DNA from: Aquiflexum balticum DSM 16537
Lineage (GTDB): Bacteria > Bacteroidota > Bacteroidia > Cytophagales > Cyclobacteriaceae
Direction of reading: 5' to 3'
DNA length: 64,000 nt
Assembly: GCF_900176595.1 (NCBI RefSeq)
Contig: NZ_LT838813.1
Location: forward strand, 248,001 to 312,000
The notes below the pieces were generated by a model, which saw only the letters and a list, made by a program, of their open reading frames with translations, made no database searches and was not told the origin of the DNA. Shown here one piece after another: positions 53,601-61,695 of this stretch; the first letter of the stretch is position 1; the number at the start of each line of letters is the position of its first letter. A program made the position numbers and the translations under genes.

Positions 53601-55127
53601 TTAAGAAGCAGAATTCTCAGATAGCCTTTCTTTCATCACCAAATATACACCATTGGTCCATCCAAATCCATCCTGAACAGGATACTCTCCCCCCCCTGCT
53701 TCAAGACTTAGATCCTCCACATTATACTTTTCCATCATCTTTCCGGTCCTTTCAAAAACCTTTTCATTCAAAGTGGTCCAACGTTGTGCCAAGGTCAGGG
53801 CCAAATCCCTTCTTCCGTAATTCCAAAAGGCTTCAAATCCAATCCATTGCAATGGTGCCCAACCATTTGGCGCATCCCATTGCTGTCCGGAATTGTAATT
53901 GGTAGTCACCAATCCGCCGGGTTTCATAAAATGTTCTTCAGCATACGCGATGACACCCTTTGCTTGTTCTTCTGTGGCAAGGCCTGCCCAAAGTGGAAAC
54001 AACATTGCTAAAGAAGGCCGGTCAACCTTTTCTTTGAATTTGATATGGTAATCCAGAAAAATGCTTCTTTCTTCCTCCCAACAATAGCGGGTAATTGCTT
54101 CTATCCTGTTGTTTCTTACCTTCTCGATTTTATCTGCCGATTTGTGGTCTCCTTCCAGTCTGAACCCATACACAAGAATTCTTTCAGTTTCCGATAGCAG
54201 CACATTGAGGTCAATGGGAAGGATGGCAATGGTCTGAATGCTTTTCAGATCCTCAGGGTCATACAACCACCTGGAGCTGAAATCCCAACCGGACTCGCAG
54301 GCAGCCCTGATATTTCGGAACAATTTGTCAGGATATCTCCGGCTGTTTTCAGATAATTCCACATCTTCCAAAAATGACTCGGGCCTGGGAGTATCCTCAT
54401 CGTCCCAATACCGATTGAGAAAAGCATCTTCATCCTGCATCACCACGCGCTTATACCTCTTCCCCGGCAAATGCACTTCGGTTTCACCCTCAGTCCAAAA
54501 GGAATATTCCATCCAAATCTCCGGCAAATATTCCTGAATGATGGCCTCATTGTTTTTTACCTCGGCTAGTAATTCTACCATTTTTGCAAAAAAAGGTGGT
54601 TGTGAGCGCGAAAGGAAATAAGTGCGATTACCGTTTGGGATATGTCCAATGGTATTGATCAGGTAAGCAAAATTATCCACCATGGACTCTATCAGGTCTT
54701 TTCTTCCAGAGACCTTCAATCCCAACATGGTAAAATAACTGTCCCAGTAATAAATTTCCCGAAATCGTCCACCAGGTACAATGTAGGGATAAGGTAAGGC
54801 CAATAAACTTGAATCAGGATGGTCTACATCAGGCTCCCTTCTGAGCAATTCCCATTGAGCATGAAGCCTGTCCTCAAGGGAAAGGTTTTCGGGAATATCA
54901 ATCGGCTTGGGTTCTTTTGGCAGAACAAAATTTTCCTTGATGAATTCAAGAAGAGAAAAATCATCCTTTTTGATTTCCTTATAGAAATCACTGAGAATTT
55001 CTTTTGCCGGACGCTTAGGAATACAGTCAACAAAGGTTTTGGAATCAAGGAAAATACCACTCAATTGCACGGCATCGAAAAGTTCCCAATATATTTCTTC
55101 AGGCGGTATAAATTTATTTGGATTCAT
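53601..55127 (-). CDS. treF: Alpha,alpha-trehalase (GH37)
   Basis: Hydrolyses trehalose to two glucoses. Both GH37 signatures are present: PGGRFREIYYWDSYFTMLGL near residue 116 and QQWDAPNGWAPLQWIGFEAFW near residue 425. ERLHAQWELL and PNGNRTYFLSRSQPPFF are also typical. At 508 residues with no signal peptide it is the cytoplasmic type. Its start overlaps the MFS transporter stop by 14 bp, consistent with uptake then hydrolysis of trehalose. Confidence 0.95.
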   Translation of the reverse strand: MNPNKFIPPEEIYWELFDAVQLSGIFLDSKTFVDCIPKRPAKEILSDFYKEIKKDDFSLLEFIKENFVLPKEPKPIDIPENLSLEDRLHAQWELLRREPDVDHPDSSLLALPYPYIVPGGRFREIYYWDSYFTMLGLKVSGRKDLIESMVDNFAYLINTIGHIPNGNRTYFLSRSQPPFFAKMVELLAEVKNNEAIIQEYLPEIWMEYSFWTEGETEVHLPGKRYKRVVMQDEDAFLNRYWDDEDTPRPESFLEDVELSENSRRYPDKLFRNIRAACESGWDFSSRWLYDPEDLKSIQTIAILPIDLNVLLSETERILVYGFRLEGDHKSADKIEKVRNNRIEAITRYCWEEERSIFLDYHIKFKEKVDRPSLAMLFPLWAGLATEEQAKGVIAYAEEHFMKPGGLVTTNYNSGQQWDAPNGWAPLQWIGFEAFWNYGRRDLALTLAQRWTTLNEKVFERTGKMMEKYNVEDLSLEAGGGEYPVQDGFGWTNGVYLVMKERLSENSAS

Positions 55128-56355
55128 TGTTTCTGACCTGTTTGTTCAATAATATCAAAACTACACAAAGCAATGCGATTGGTATAAGAGAAAAATAAAA
55201 AGCTGTGGTTCCGCCATAAGCCTCAAAGATATGACCGGTGATAATCGAACCGGTAGTTCCCCCTAATGCAGAGAAGACAACAATTAATCCCGACATGGAA
55301 CTTTGCATATATTTGGGAAGTGCGCTCAAAACCACTGAATTGATGGTGGGATAAATCGGCGCTAAGAATATTCCCAAAATCGGAAAAAGATATACCACAA
55401 AAGGAGCGTTGAACCATGTTATGGTTTCCAATGCTTCAGGAAGGTTTGAGGTCAATGGTAAAGTAAGGACCACACATAATCCCACCAATAAAGTGCAGAC
55501 CAAGGTGAAGGTAAGCCAATGCACCTTTTTCAGGACAATTCCTGCCAACAAACGGCCAATTGCCAATGCCCCAGCCAAAACAGCCCCGGCCTGAATCCCC
55601 ATACTCGCAGGAACTTTAAGGACATCCTGATAAAAGGTCGGTGTCCAAGTCATAAAACTCTGCTCGATCAAAACAAATAGAAATGCTGAAGCTGCAAAAA
55701 CCAATACCAAAGGCCTGATAACCAATTTGAGCATTTCCAGAAATTCATCCCATGCCCTTGTTTGCTCCCTTTTGGATTCAGATTCATTGATTTTGGCCAA
55801 GTATAGCAACAAAGCAGCCGCTAAAGTCATGATTCCCAAATACCAATAAATATTCAACCAAGTTCTGGAGGTCGGATCTGCGTCATTGACAAATAGACTG
55901 AAAAACACATTTCCCAAAAGTACCCCAACCATGAAAAAACCTTCTATAGTACTCATCAGGCTGCTATGCTCTTTGGTATTGTTGGTCACCAAGCCTATCA
56001 TGGCGAAAACACTGACTTTGATCACTGCAAAAGAAATTCCTACAGCTGCAAAAAGCATTTTGAAGTACCAGAATTCATCTGCCATCACCGGCATCAGAAA
56101 ACAAATCCAGGCAACCAAGAACAGGGCGGCCAACATTCCTTTTTTCAATCCTACTTTTGGTAAAAAAGAAGCAACAATAAAGGAAAAAATAGCGATGGGC
56201 AAATCCTTAAAACCCTCCAGAATGGAGGCATCTGCCTTACTGACATCAAAAGACCGCTGTACCTGTAGAATTACCGCTCCCACAGAATTGAGCAATACAG
56301 CAAAAACCATGTAATTGACAATCAGCGATATGCGTATGAGGAGCTTGGAGTTCAT
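55114..56355 (-). CDS. MFS transporter, likely disaccharide/trehalose
   Basis: 413 residues, 12 predicted membrane helices, starting MNSKLLIRISLIVNYMVFAVLLNSVGAVILQVQ. The central loop (INESESKREQTRAWDEF) splits two six-helix halves. It overlaps the trehalase gene and is transcribed first, so it probably brings in trehalose or another sugar; specificity is inference. Upstream, 56395-56456, lies a word-repeat element. Confidence 0.88.
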   Translation of the reverse strand: MNSKLLIRISLIVNYMVFAVLLNSVGAVILQVQRSFDVSKADASILEGFKDLPIAIFSFIVASFLPKVGLKKGMLAALFLVAWICFLMPVMADEFWYFKMLFAAVGISFAVIKVSVFAMIGLVTNNTKEHSSLMSTIEGFFMVGVLLGNVFFSLFVNDADPTSRTWLNIYWYLGIMTLAAALLLYLAKINESESKREQTRAWDEFLEMLKLVIRPLVLVFAASAFLFVLIEQSFMTWTPTFYQDVLKVPASMGIQAGAVLAGALAIGRLLAGIVLKKVHWLTFTLVCTLLVGLCVVLTLPLTSNLPEALETITWFNAPFVVYLFPILGIFLAPIYPTINSVVLSALPKYMQSSMSGLIVVFSALGGTTGSIITGHIFEAYGGTTAFYFSLIPIALLCVVLILLNKQVRNNESK

Positions 56356-56394
56356 AAGTTAAGATCACAAAAAGATACGAATTTAGATTTCAAA

Positions 56395-56456
56395 TCCCAC
56401 TAAGACACTAAGACACAAATTATAAATTTTCTTAGTGGCTTTGTGGCTTTGTGGGA
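56395..56456. repeat. Inverted repeat TCCCACTAAGACACTAAG / CTTAGTGGCTTTGTGG
   Basis: Left arm 56395-56419, right arm 56430-56456, imperfect but long, between the M1 peptidase stop and the MFS start. Member of the CACAAAG-type repeat family of this window. Confidence 0.6.
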
Positions 56457-56463
56457 AAAACCG

Positions 56464-58050
56464 TCACTGCTTTTCCAGCAAATACCAACCTTTGGGATCC
56501 ACTTCTATCGGCCCGGTACTTTTTATAAGTACTGGTTTGGAGGAAAGCTTATGCCTTTCATATCCATTGGAAGTTTTTATTTCCACCGGCATGGAAAAAT
56601 CAATATTGGGCAAACTGACCTGATATCCCTTCTTCCCTTTTTTGGAAACTTTTACCTTAGGGACACGGATGGTTTTGAGATACATATCAAAAAATCCCTT
56701 AAGATCCAATCCGGTATATTGCTGTACAAATTCAGTGAAATCAGCTGTTTCGACCAGATTTTCATAGGTAAAACGTTCATCTGAAGCAAAAGCTTTGAGC
56801 ATAGGAAAGAACACCTCATCACCAATGTAGTATCTCAAAGAATGTATTATAAATGCACCTTTGGTATAAATTTCAGGATGATAAGCTTGGTCAGAGTTTG
56901 AGTTTCTTGGAGAAACTACCGGTCTTGCATGGGCAATTCCTTTTCTGACCGAAGCGACCTTTTGGTGGTAGGCATCTTCTCCTCCATGTTCCAGATAAAA
57001 CAGCCAATCCCCATAAGCAGTCAAACCTTCATGGATCCAGAAATCAGCCCAATCTTTGACCGAAACTTTATTTCCAAACCACTCATGCCCCAATTCATGG
57101 TGCAGCAGCCAATCGGCATATACATCTCCGATTTTCTCAAACTGAAAATTATTGCCGTAAGCATTAATAGTCTGATGTTCCATCCCCAAATAAGGCGTTT
57201 CCACCACAGCAATTTTGTCATTGGGAAAAGGATAAGGCCCGAAAAACTTCTCGTGGGTTTTGGCAGAAGTTTCCAACACTTCCATAAGCAATTTTGACTT
57301 ATCCCTGTTTTGTTGGAGAACATAGACAATCATCGGGATTTCGGTCCCATTGGCACTCCTAAAAGTTTTTGATTCCTCATGGAAAACCCCTAGGGTAAAA
57401 TTGATATTGTAATTATTGATGGGATATTGGGTAGTCCAATGGTAGGTGACTTTGCCGTTTTGCCTTTGGGTATCAATTAGTCTCCCATTCGCAGCTACAA
57501 AATAGGGATAGGGTGCCGTGAGGATCAAATCCACTCCATTGGAAGGTTCACTTGATGGGTGGTCCAGGCAGGGCATAAAGATTTTTGCCCCTTCATTCTG
57601 AGAAGATAAGCCCATCCAATGATTTTTCAGTTCATCTATTTCCCAAGTAAAACCTCCTGTCCAAGGAGGCCGGATTGCAATGGGTGTCTGACCTCCATAA
57701 AACACTTCTACCTCAGTACAGGTACAATCCGAAGGATAAATATCCAAAGTATCCCCAAAATGCCGAAAACCGACTTCCTCTCCAGCCATGATTACTTTGG
57801 TCACTATGTACTCCTCGATCAGGTTCAATCTCAAGGTATCCAACTTTTCATCTGAGGAAAAAGTGATTTTATTTTTTCCATAGATTTCCTGCTTTTCGGG
57901 AAATATTTCCAGTTCCAGCTGATAATGCAAAACCTCATATTTTGTTTGCAAAGGATCAATTGACCCACCCCAGGCCCAGTTTTTTTGGATTTGGGAGAAA
58001 GTGCTGACAGAGATCAGTAGGAAAGAAAGGATTAGGGAGGTTGTTTTCAT
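56464..58050 (-). CDS. M1-family zinc aminopeptidase (secreted)
   Basis: 528 residues with signal peptide (LILSFLLISVSTFSQ). The zinc motif HHELGHEWFGNKVSVKDWADFWIHEGLTAYG contains HExxH and the third ligand Glu. The GAMEN-like region is replaced by YLGMEHQTINAYGN. The N-terminal beta domain and a short helical region follow the M1 pattern, but the large C-terminal domain is missing, as in smaller secreted M1 enzymes. Confidence 0.93.
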   Translation of the reverse strand: MKTTSLILSFLLISVSTFSQIQKNWAWGGSIDPLQTKYEVLHYQLELEIFPEKQEIYGKNKITFSSDEKLDTLRLNLIEEYIVTKVIMAGEEVGFRHFGDTLDIYPSDCTCTEVEVFYGGQTPIAIRPPWTGGFTWEIDELKNHWMGLSSQNEGAKIFMPCLDHPSSEPSNGVDLILTAPYPYFVAANGRLIDTQRQNGKVTYHWTTQYPINNYNINFTLGVFHEESKTFRSANGTEIPMIVYVLQQNRDKSKLLMEVLETSAKTHEKFFGPYPFPNDKIAVVETPYLGMEHQTINAYGNNFQFEKIGDVYADWLLHHELGHEWFGNKVSVKDWADFWIHEGLTAYGDWLFYLEHGGEDAYHQKVASVRKGIAHARPVVSPRNSNSDQAYHPEIYTKGAFIIHSLRYYIGDEVFFPMLKAFASDERFTYENLVETADFTEFVQQYTGLDLKGFFDMYLKTIRVPKVKVSKKGKKGYQVSLPNIDFSMPVEIKTSNGYERHKLSSKPVLIKSTGPIEVDPKGWYLLEKQ

Positions 58051-58152
58051 TGTTTTGAATATAACAGGATTATTTCGAAGTAGGGGAATTTTTGTAAACT
58101 GGAATTACAAATTCCGAGGATAAAAAGGTGTAGATACAATTTACACCCAACG

Positions 58153-58566
58153 TCATTTCCAATCTTCACCCAGATTAAGTAGGTTTAGCCATAAATCTGA
58201 ATTAAATCCTTTTTTACATTTTCTACCATATACTCGCGCAGTGTCATGTTCAACAAAATCAATCTCTCTATTCAGTGCTTTAATCAATTGTTCCCTAATT
58301 CCTAGCTGATCGAATATGCTGAATTTAACATTCTCCTTTACTTGGAATAAAATATCTATATAACTTTCCGGATTGTTGTCCCCTCTTGCGAAAGAGCCAA
58401 AAACCCAACCTTTTTCTATTCTTGAATCTTTATCAAGGATTTCACTGATTTCTTTGATTATTTCTTTTTTATCAGTTTTTTCAAAAACCCTATACGCAAC
58501 TTCCTCTTCCGCAATTTTCAGTACTTCTTTGGCCAGTTCGTCGTTATCTCCAAGGTCATAGACCAC
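58153..58566 (-). pseudogene. MNT-type nucleotidyltransferase half of a split HTH-MNT gene
   Basis: The frame continues directly from the HTH gene through a TAA: ...PWMAD-stop-VVYDLGDNDELAKEVLKIAEEE. After a linker the MNT domain begins VFGSFARGDNNPESYIDILFQV. The usual GSFARG...SDID has Tyr instead of the first Asp (TAT for GAT), so a catalytic metal ligand is lost. If translated it could start at GTG 58566, 137 residues. The C-terminal end looks eroded (ARVYGRKCKKGFNSDLW). Confidence 0.7.
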
Positions 58567-58776
58567 TTAATCCGCCATCCAAGGCACCAAAAGTTCAGAA
58601 GCCGGAATTTCAAAAAGTCCGGCCAATCGGATGACCTGTTCTTTGGATAGTTTCCTGATTCCCCGCACTGCTTTTCTGATCAAAGCTTGATCAATATCCA
58701 AAAATGCACCTACTGTCCGAAGGGGCATTCCTTTTTCCAATCTCAGCTTTCGAATTTTTTCGCCGAAACTGTTCAT
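58567..58776 (-). CDS. XRE-type HTH regulator, probably truncated
   Basis: 69 residues: MNSFGEKIRKLRLEKGMPLRTVGAFLDIDQALIRKAVRGIRKLSKEQVIRLAGLFEIP. It matches the Bacteroidota HTH family whose members usually read AILSKIERGQRK in the recognition helix; here that is ALIRKAVRGIRK, and an early TAA ends the protein where relatives continue. A perfect palindrome lies 17-37 bp upstream, typical of autoregulation. DNA binding may be impaired. Confidence 0.75.
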   Translation of the reverse strand: MNSFGEKIRKLRLEKGMPLRTVGAFLDIDQALIRKAVRGIRKLSKEQVIRLAGLFEIPASELLVPWMAD

Positions 58777-58792
58777 GATTTTGAAAAATATT

Positions 58793-58813
58793 TTTTGACT
58801 AAATTAGTCAAAA
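58793..58813 (-). promoter_or_regulatory. Perfect palindrome upstream of the XRE gene
   Basis: TTTTGACTAA / TTAGTCAAAA with a single central base, 10-bp arms, 17-37 bp before the XRE start. The position and symmetry suit a self-regulating HTH operator overlapping the promoter. Confidence 0.65.
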
Positions 58814-58839
58814 GTGCATGGGGATGCAAAGAGTTGTAG

Positions 58840-59022
58840 TGGGTTAAAAGATTTCTACTAATTGATTATATTCCCAAACAAACTAGCTTATACATCTTTA
58901 AAATTAACGAACTGGAAGACATCAAACTTTATGATGAGGCAAAAAAGGGCAAACAGGAATTTAAAGATGCCGAACAGGCATTTAATAAAATTGAAGAAGC
59001 ACGGAAAATTGAGAGCTTATAA
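58840..59022 (+). pseudogene. Antitoxin-like small-protein remnant
   Basis: An open frame of 60 codons without any usable start codon (preceded by TAG), ending NELEDIKLYDEAKKGKQEFK, then DAEQAFNKIEEARKIESL and TAA. The charged YDEAKKG...AFNKIEEAR tail looks like the end of a RelB/Phd-style antitoxin of Bacteroidota. Low-confidence family call. Confidence 0.35.
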
Positions 59023-59042
59023 AGGGTGATTTTCTCACCCTT
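59022..59042 (+). terminator. Hairpin after the antitoxin-like remnant
   Basis: Perfect stem AAGGGTGA-ttttc-TCACCCTT beginning within the TAA stop. No long T-run follows, so termination is plausible but not certain. Confidence 0.5.
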
Positions 59043-59226
59043 CGCAGTATATTTTTTGACAATTCCTGATATCTCCCGGTATTGGACTTAAATTACTTTC
59101 CTCATAACTAAAAGAAATTTTTGAAAACTGGTAATACTTCCTAACACTGTACGGAATCAAAAAATAAGAAGTATAGATACAATCTACAACTTCAATCTTC
59201 ACCAAGACGGGATCCTAAAAGAACAT

Positions 59227-60594
59227 TCAATCGCCATCAAAATAAGTATTAATATCTTCAATTATGCCGGAAAATCTTCGTACAAAGTTTTCAGTATTCG
59301 ATATCGAATCAGTGAGTTTTTCCATTTCTTCATGAAATGAAAGTAGCTCAATACATAATTGTTTTTCGGATTCAAAGTTGTTTTCGAGAAATTGAGGTAA
59401 AAAAGACAGATAATCTGAATGATATGATAAAACGTTATGTTTTTCTTTTAACAAACCTTGAAAACTCTTTTCCCAAGATAATATTTCAATACTATTAATC
59501 TTTAAATTCTCTTTTTCAATTTGTAATTCAATGATTCTTTTTTTCAAAATTATTAAATGTAGTTCAATTTTTTTTTTAACCTTAACAACATATTCTTCAA
59601 TTTTTTCAATATAAAAACTCACCTCAACCGAGAATTCTGACAAAACCAATATGGAGCCTACAAAATCTAAACATCCCACTATTTTATGACCTTGATAAAA
59701 AAGTATTTCTTCATATATTGTTATAACCTCCTCTAAGTGTTCTGTTTGTTCCTCATCCCAATAGGAAGTTTTTATCTCGTTATCTGATGAGAACACTTCT
59801 TTTACTTGCCTTAACATCTCGTCTAATTCACCGACCATGTATTTGTTTATAAACAGACTTTCATTGGTCTTGTATAGTTGATATGACTCAATTATATAAT
59901 TAAAACATCTGGTCCAAGATGACCTCGCTAATGGGTACTCTACTGTGTATTTTTTTATAATGCTAGTCTTCTCATATCTAAAATATATCCATTTTGAAAA
60001 TGGGACAATTTGAACTCCTTTATAATTTACTTTTAAAAAAAAATAACTTGATTTTCCAAAGCCCAAATTTGAATCTATATAAAACTTGAAATTTTCATCC
60101 ACTATAAAAAGTATTTCAGTGAAGCCCACATAGTTGTGGCTATAAGCTACTATACTATCCTTAAATTTTATTTTTACAGATTCTAAAGAATCATTAAAAG
60201 CAAAAAAATCAAACCTATTTCTATCAAATCCAAAGTGCAACTTATTATATTCCTGAATTTCTTCTACATTGTTTTCGACTACTGCCTTTTTAAATTTTTC
60301 AATATGTTTTTCAAATTCATCTTTTAAAGTAGTCCATCTTATCCCTTGATAGGGGTAACTATAATACAAACAGTAATCAATATTATCTAATAAAGGATGC
60401 CTTTTCCCAGATATTTTTTCACACAAAAAATCATAAAATTCTAAAAAAAATGTTTTTGAAGAATTCTGTGTATTAAAAGGAAACTTCTCATTTAATTCTT
60501 CCTGAATTTCAATGTAAGGGTTTTGAATTTCGTGTTCAAATAAAAATAATTTATCTTGCTTTTTATCTAATTGAAGTGTAATTATTTTCTCCAT
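59227..60594 (-). CDS. Unrecognised 455-residue protein, AT-rich
   Basis: Starts MEKIITLQLDKKQDKLFLFEHE, ends IIEDINTYFDGD. No signal peptide or membrane helix. The N-terminal half (to ~220) is Phe/Tyr-rich and globular (FLEFYDFLCEKISGKRHPLL, GIRWTTLKDEFEKHIEKFKKAVVE); the C-terminal half is helical with a coiled coil (VKVKKKIELHLIILKKRIIELQIEKENLK, ~325-360). Codon use is much more AT-rich than in the metabolic genes, suggesting transfer. It sits alone between an antitoxin remnant and a NYN RNase gene. No function is assigned. Confidence 0.75.
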   Translation of the reverse strand: MEKIITLQLDKKQDKLFLFEHEIQNPYIEIQEELNEKFPFNTQNSSKTFFLEFYDFLCEKISGKRHPLLDNIDYCLYYSYPYQGIRWTTLKDEFEKHIEKFKKAVVENNVEEIQEYNKLHFGFDRNRFDFFAFNDSLESVKIKFKDSIVAYSHNYVGFTEILFIVDENFKFYIDSNLGFGKSSYFFLKVNYKGVQIVPFSKWIYFRYEKTSIIKKYTVEYPLARSSWTRCFNYIIESYQLYKTNESLFINKYMVGELDEMLRQVKEVFSSDNEIKTSYWDEEQTEHLEEVITIYEEILFYQGHKIVGCLDFVGSILVLSEFSVEVSFYIEKIEEYVVKVKKKIELHLIILKKRIIELQIEKENLKINSIEILSWEKSFQGLLKEKHNVLSYHSDYLSFLPQFLENNFESEKQLCIELLSFHEEMEKLTDSISNTENFVRRFSGIIEDINTYFDGD

Positions 60595-61031
60595 ATCTAA
60601 ATTATTTTAAATATCAAGTTAAGAAAATTATTTATCAAAGACGATTTTTATATCTATCCAATAGTTACTTCTAGAAGTTCATTCAAAAAGGATTTGACAA
60701 AATTAATTTAGGCAAACTTGGATTACTTCCTGTTACTGTACGTAGTCTTAGAAAGTCTATTTGCAAATTGAACACTTCTCCAATATCTTCACTAAATGTC
60801 AAAAGGACAGGGAATAAACTGAATTTGAATAGAACAAAAACCATTAAAAGTAGTTTTCAACCACTTATTAACAATTAGTCTTAATAAATGTTAATAAACA
60901 CTGTCTGGTATTTGATTTATCAATAGAAAGACTTAACATTGCAGAGTCATTCAATGTATTGACAACGCACCCCAATAGGTTTCATCTTATTGGTCAGAGC
61001 CTCGAAAGAGGCTTTTTTTATATATTGAAGT
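60595..61031. other. 437-bp gap, no gene seen; ends in two hairpins before the NYN gene
   Basis: Mostly AT-rich sequence without coding character. The last 60 bp hold CCAATA / TATTGG (60972-60977 and 60988-60993) and then the terminator at 60998-61019. A small RNA or leader ending at the hairpin is possible. Confidence 0.45.
60998..61019 (+). terminator. Intrinsic terminator just upstream of the NYN gene
   Basis: AGCCTC-gaaa-GAGGCT, then seven T's, ending 12 bp before the NYN ATG at 61032. It points into the gene, so it would stop transcripts from the left, or act as attenuator. Confidence 0.8.
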
Positions 61032-61688
61032 ATGAAAAAAAAAGTTTCTTTCTATGTTGATGGTTTTAATTTCTACTATGGTCTGAAAGCTATGACCAAA
61101 AGTAAACCTGATTGGAGAAAATTTTACTGGATTGATCTTGTCAAGCTCTTTGAAGGCTTTTTAATGGAAAACGAGCAATTAGTTTGCGTTAATTATTTTA
61201 CAGCTCGTCCAAAAAATAAAGGTAAAGAGATTAGACAAAATAATCTTCTTCAATGCAACAAGACTTTAAATGGGGACAAGCTGAAAATCCACTATGGTAA
61301 ATATCAAGACAAAGAAATGACTTGTCGAGCAAGTGGTGGTTGTGGTAGAATTTACATGCATTGGGAAGAGAAGCAAACTGACGTAAATCTTGCCATAAAA
61401 ATTGTTGAAGATTGCCACAATGGGATCAGCGATAAAATAGTGTTAGTTTCAGGAGATTCTGATTTTTTACCTCCAATCAAATTAGTCGAACAATTCTATA
61501 AAAATGTTGAATTAATGGTTCTATTCCCTCCTACTAAATATACTAGTAGTCTTGCAAACAGAAATTTTCCCGCGCTAGACCTTTCATCATACAAACCAAG
61601 ATGGAATAAGGCCTTATTACCAGATGAAGTTACTATCCCATTGTCCTCAAAAATTTACAGGAAGCCAACTGAATGGTTTCCGAAGTAA
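61032..61688 (+). CDS. NYN-domain (PIN-like) putative RNase with cysteine cluster
   Basis: 218 residues. NYN/LabA-type acidic residues: SFYVDGFNFYYGLK (Asp 10), EEKQTDVNLAIKIVED, and VLVSGDSDFLPPIKLVEQF. These form the PIN-like nuclease site. A CRASGGCGRIYMHWEEK stretch near residue 100, with MTC before it, gives two close cysteines, possibly metal-binding. The C-terminal tail continues past the fold (NRNFPALDLSSYKPRWNKALL). Convergent with the restriction-methylation gene. Confidence 0.88.
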   Translation: MKKKVSFYVDGFNFYYGLKAMTKSKPDWRKFYWIDLVKLFEGFLMENEQLVCVNYFTARPKNKGKEIRQNNLLQCNKTLNGDKLKIHYGKYQDKEMTCRASGGCGRIYMHWEEKQTDVNLAIKIVEDCHNGISDKIVLVSGDSDFLPPIKLVEQFYKNVELMVLFPPTKYTSSLANRNFPALDLSSYKPRWNKALLPDEVTIPLSSKIYRKPTEWFPK

Positions 61689-61695
61689 TCTTTTT

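Larger units (their letters stand above)
58777..59226. other. 450-bp gap holding an operator palindrome and a gene remnant
   Basis: From left to right: the XRE-gene palindrome (58793-58813), a coding remnant (58840-59022), its hairpin (59022-59042), then AT-rich sequence to 59226 in which I see nothing further. Confidence 0.5.
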
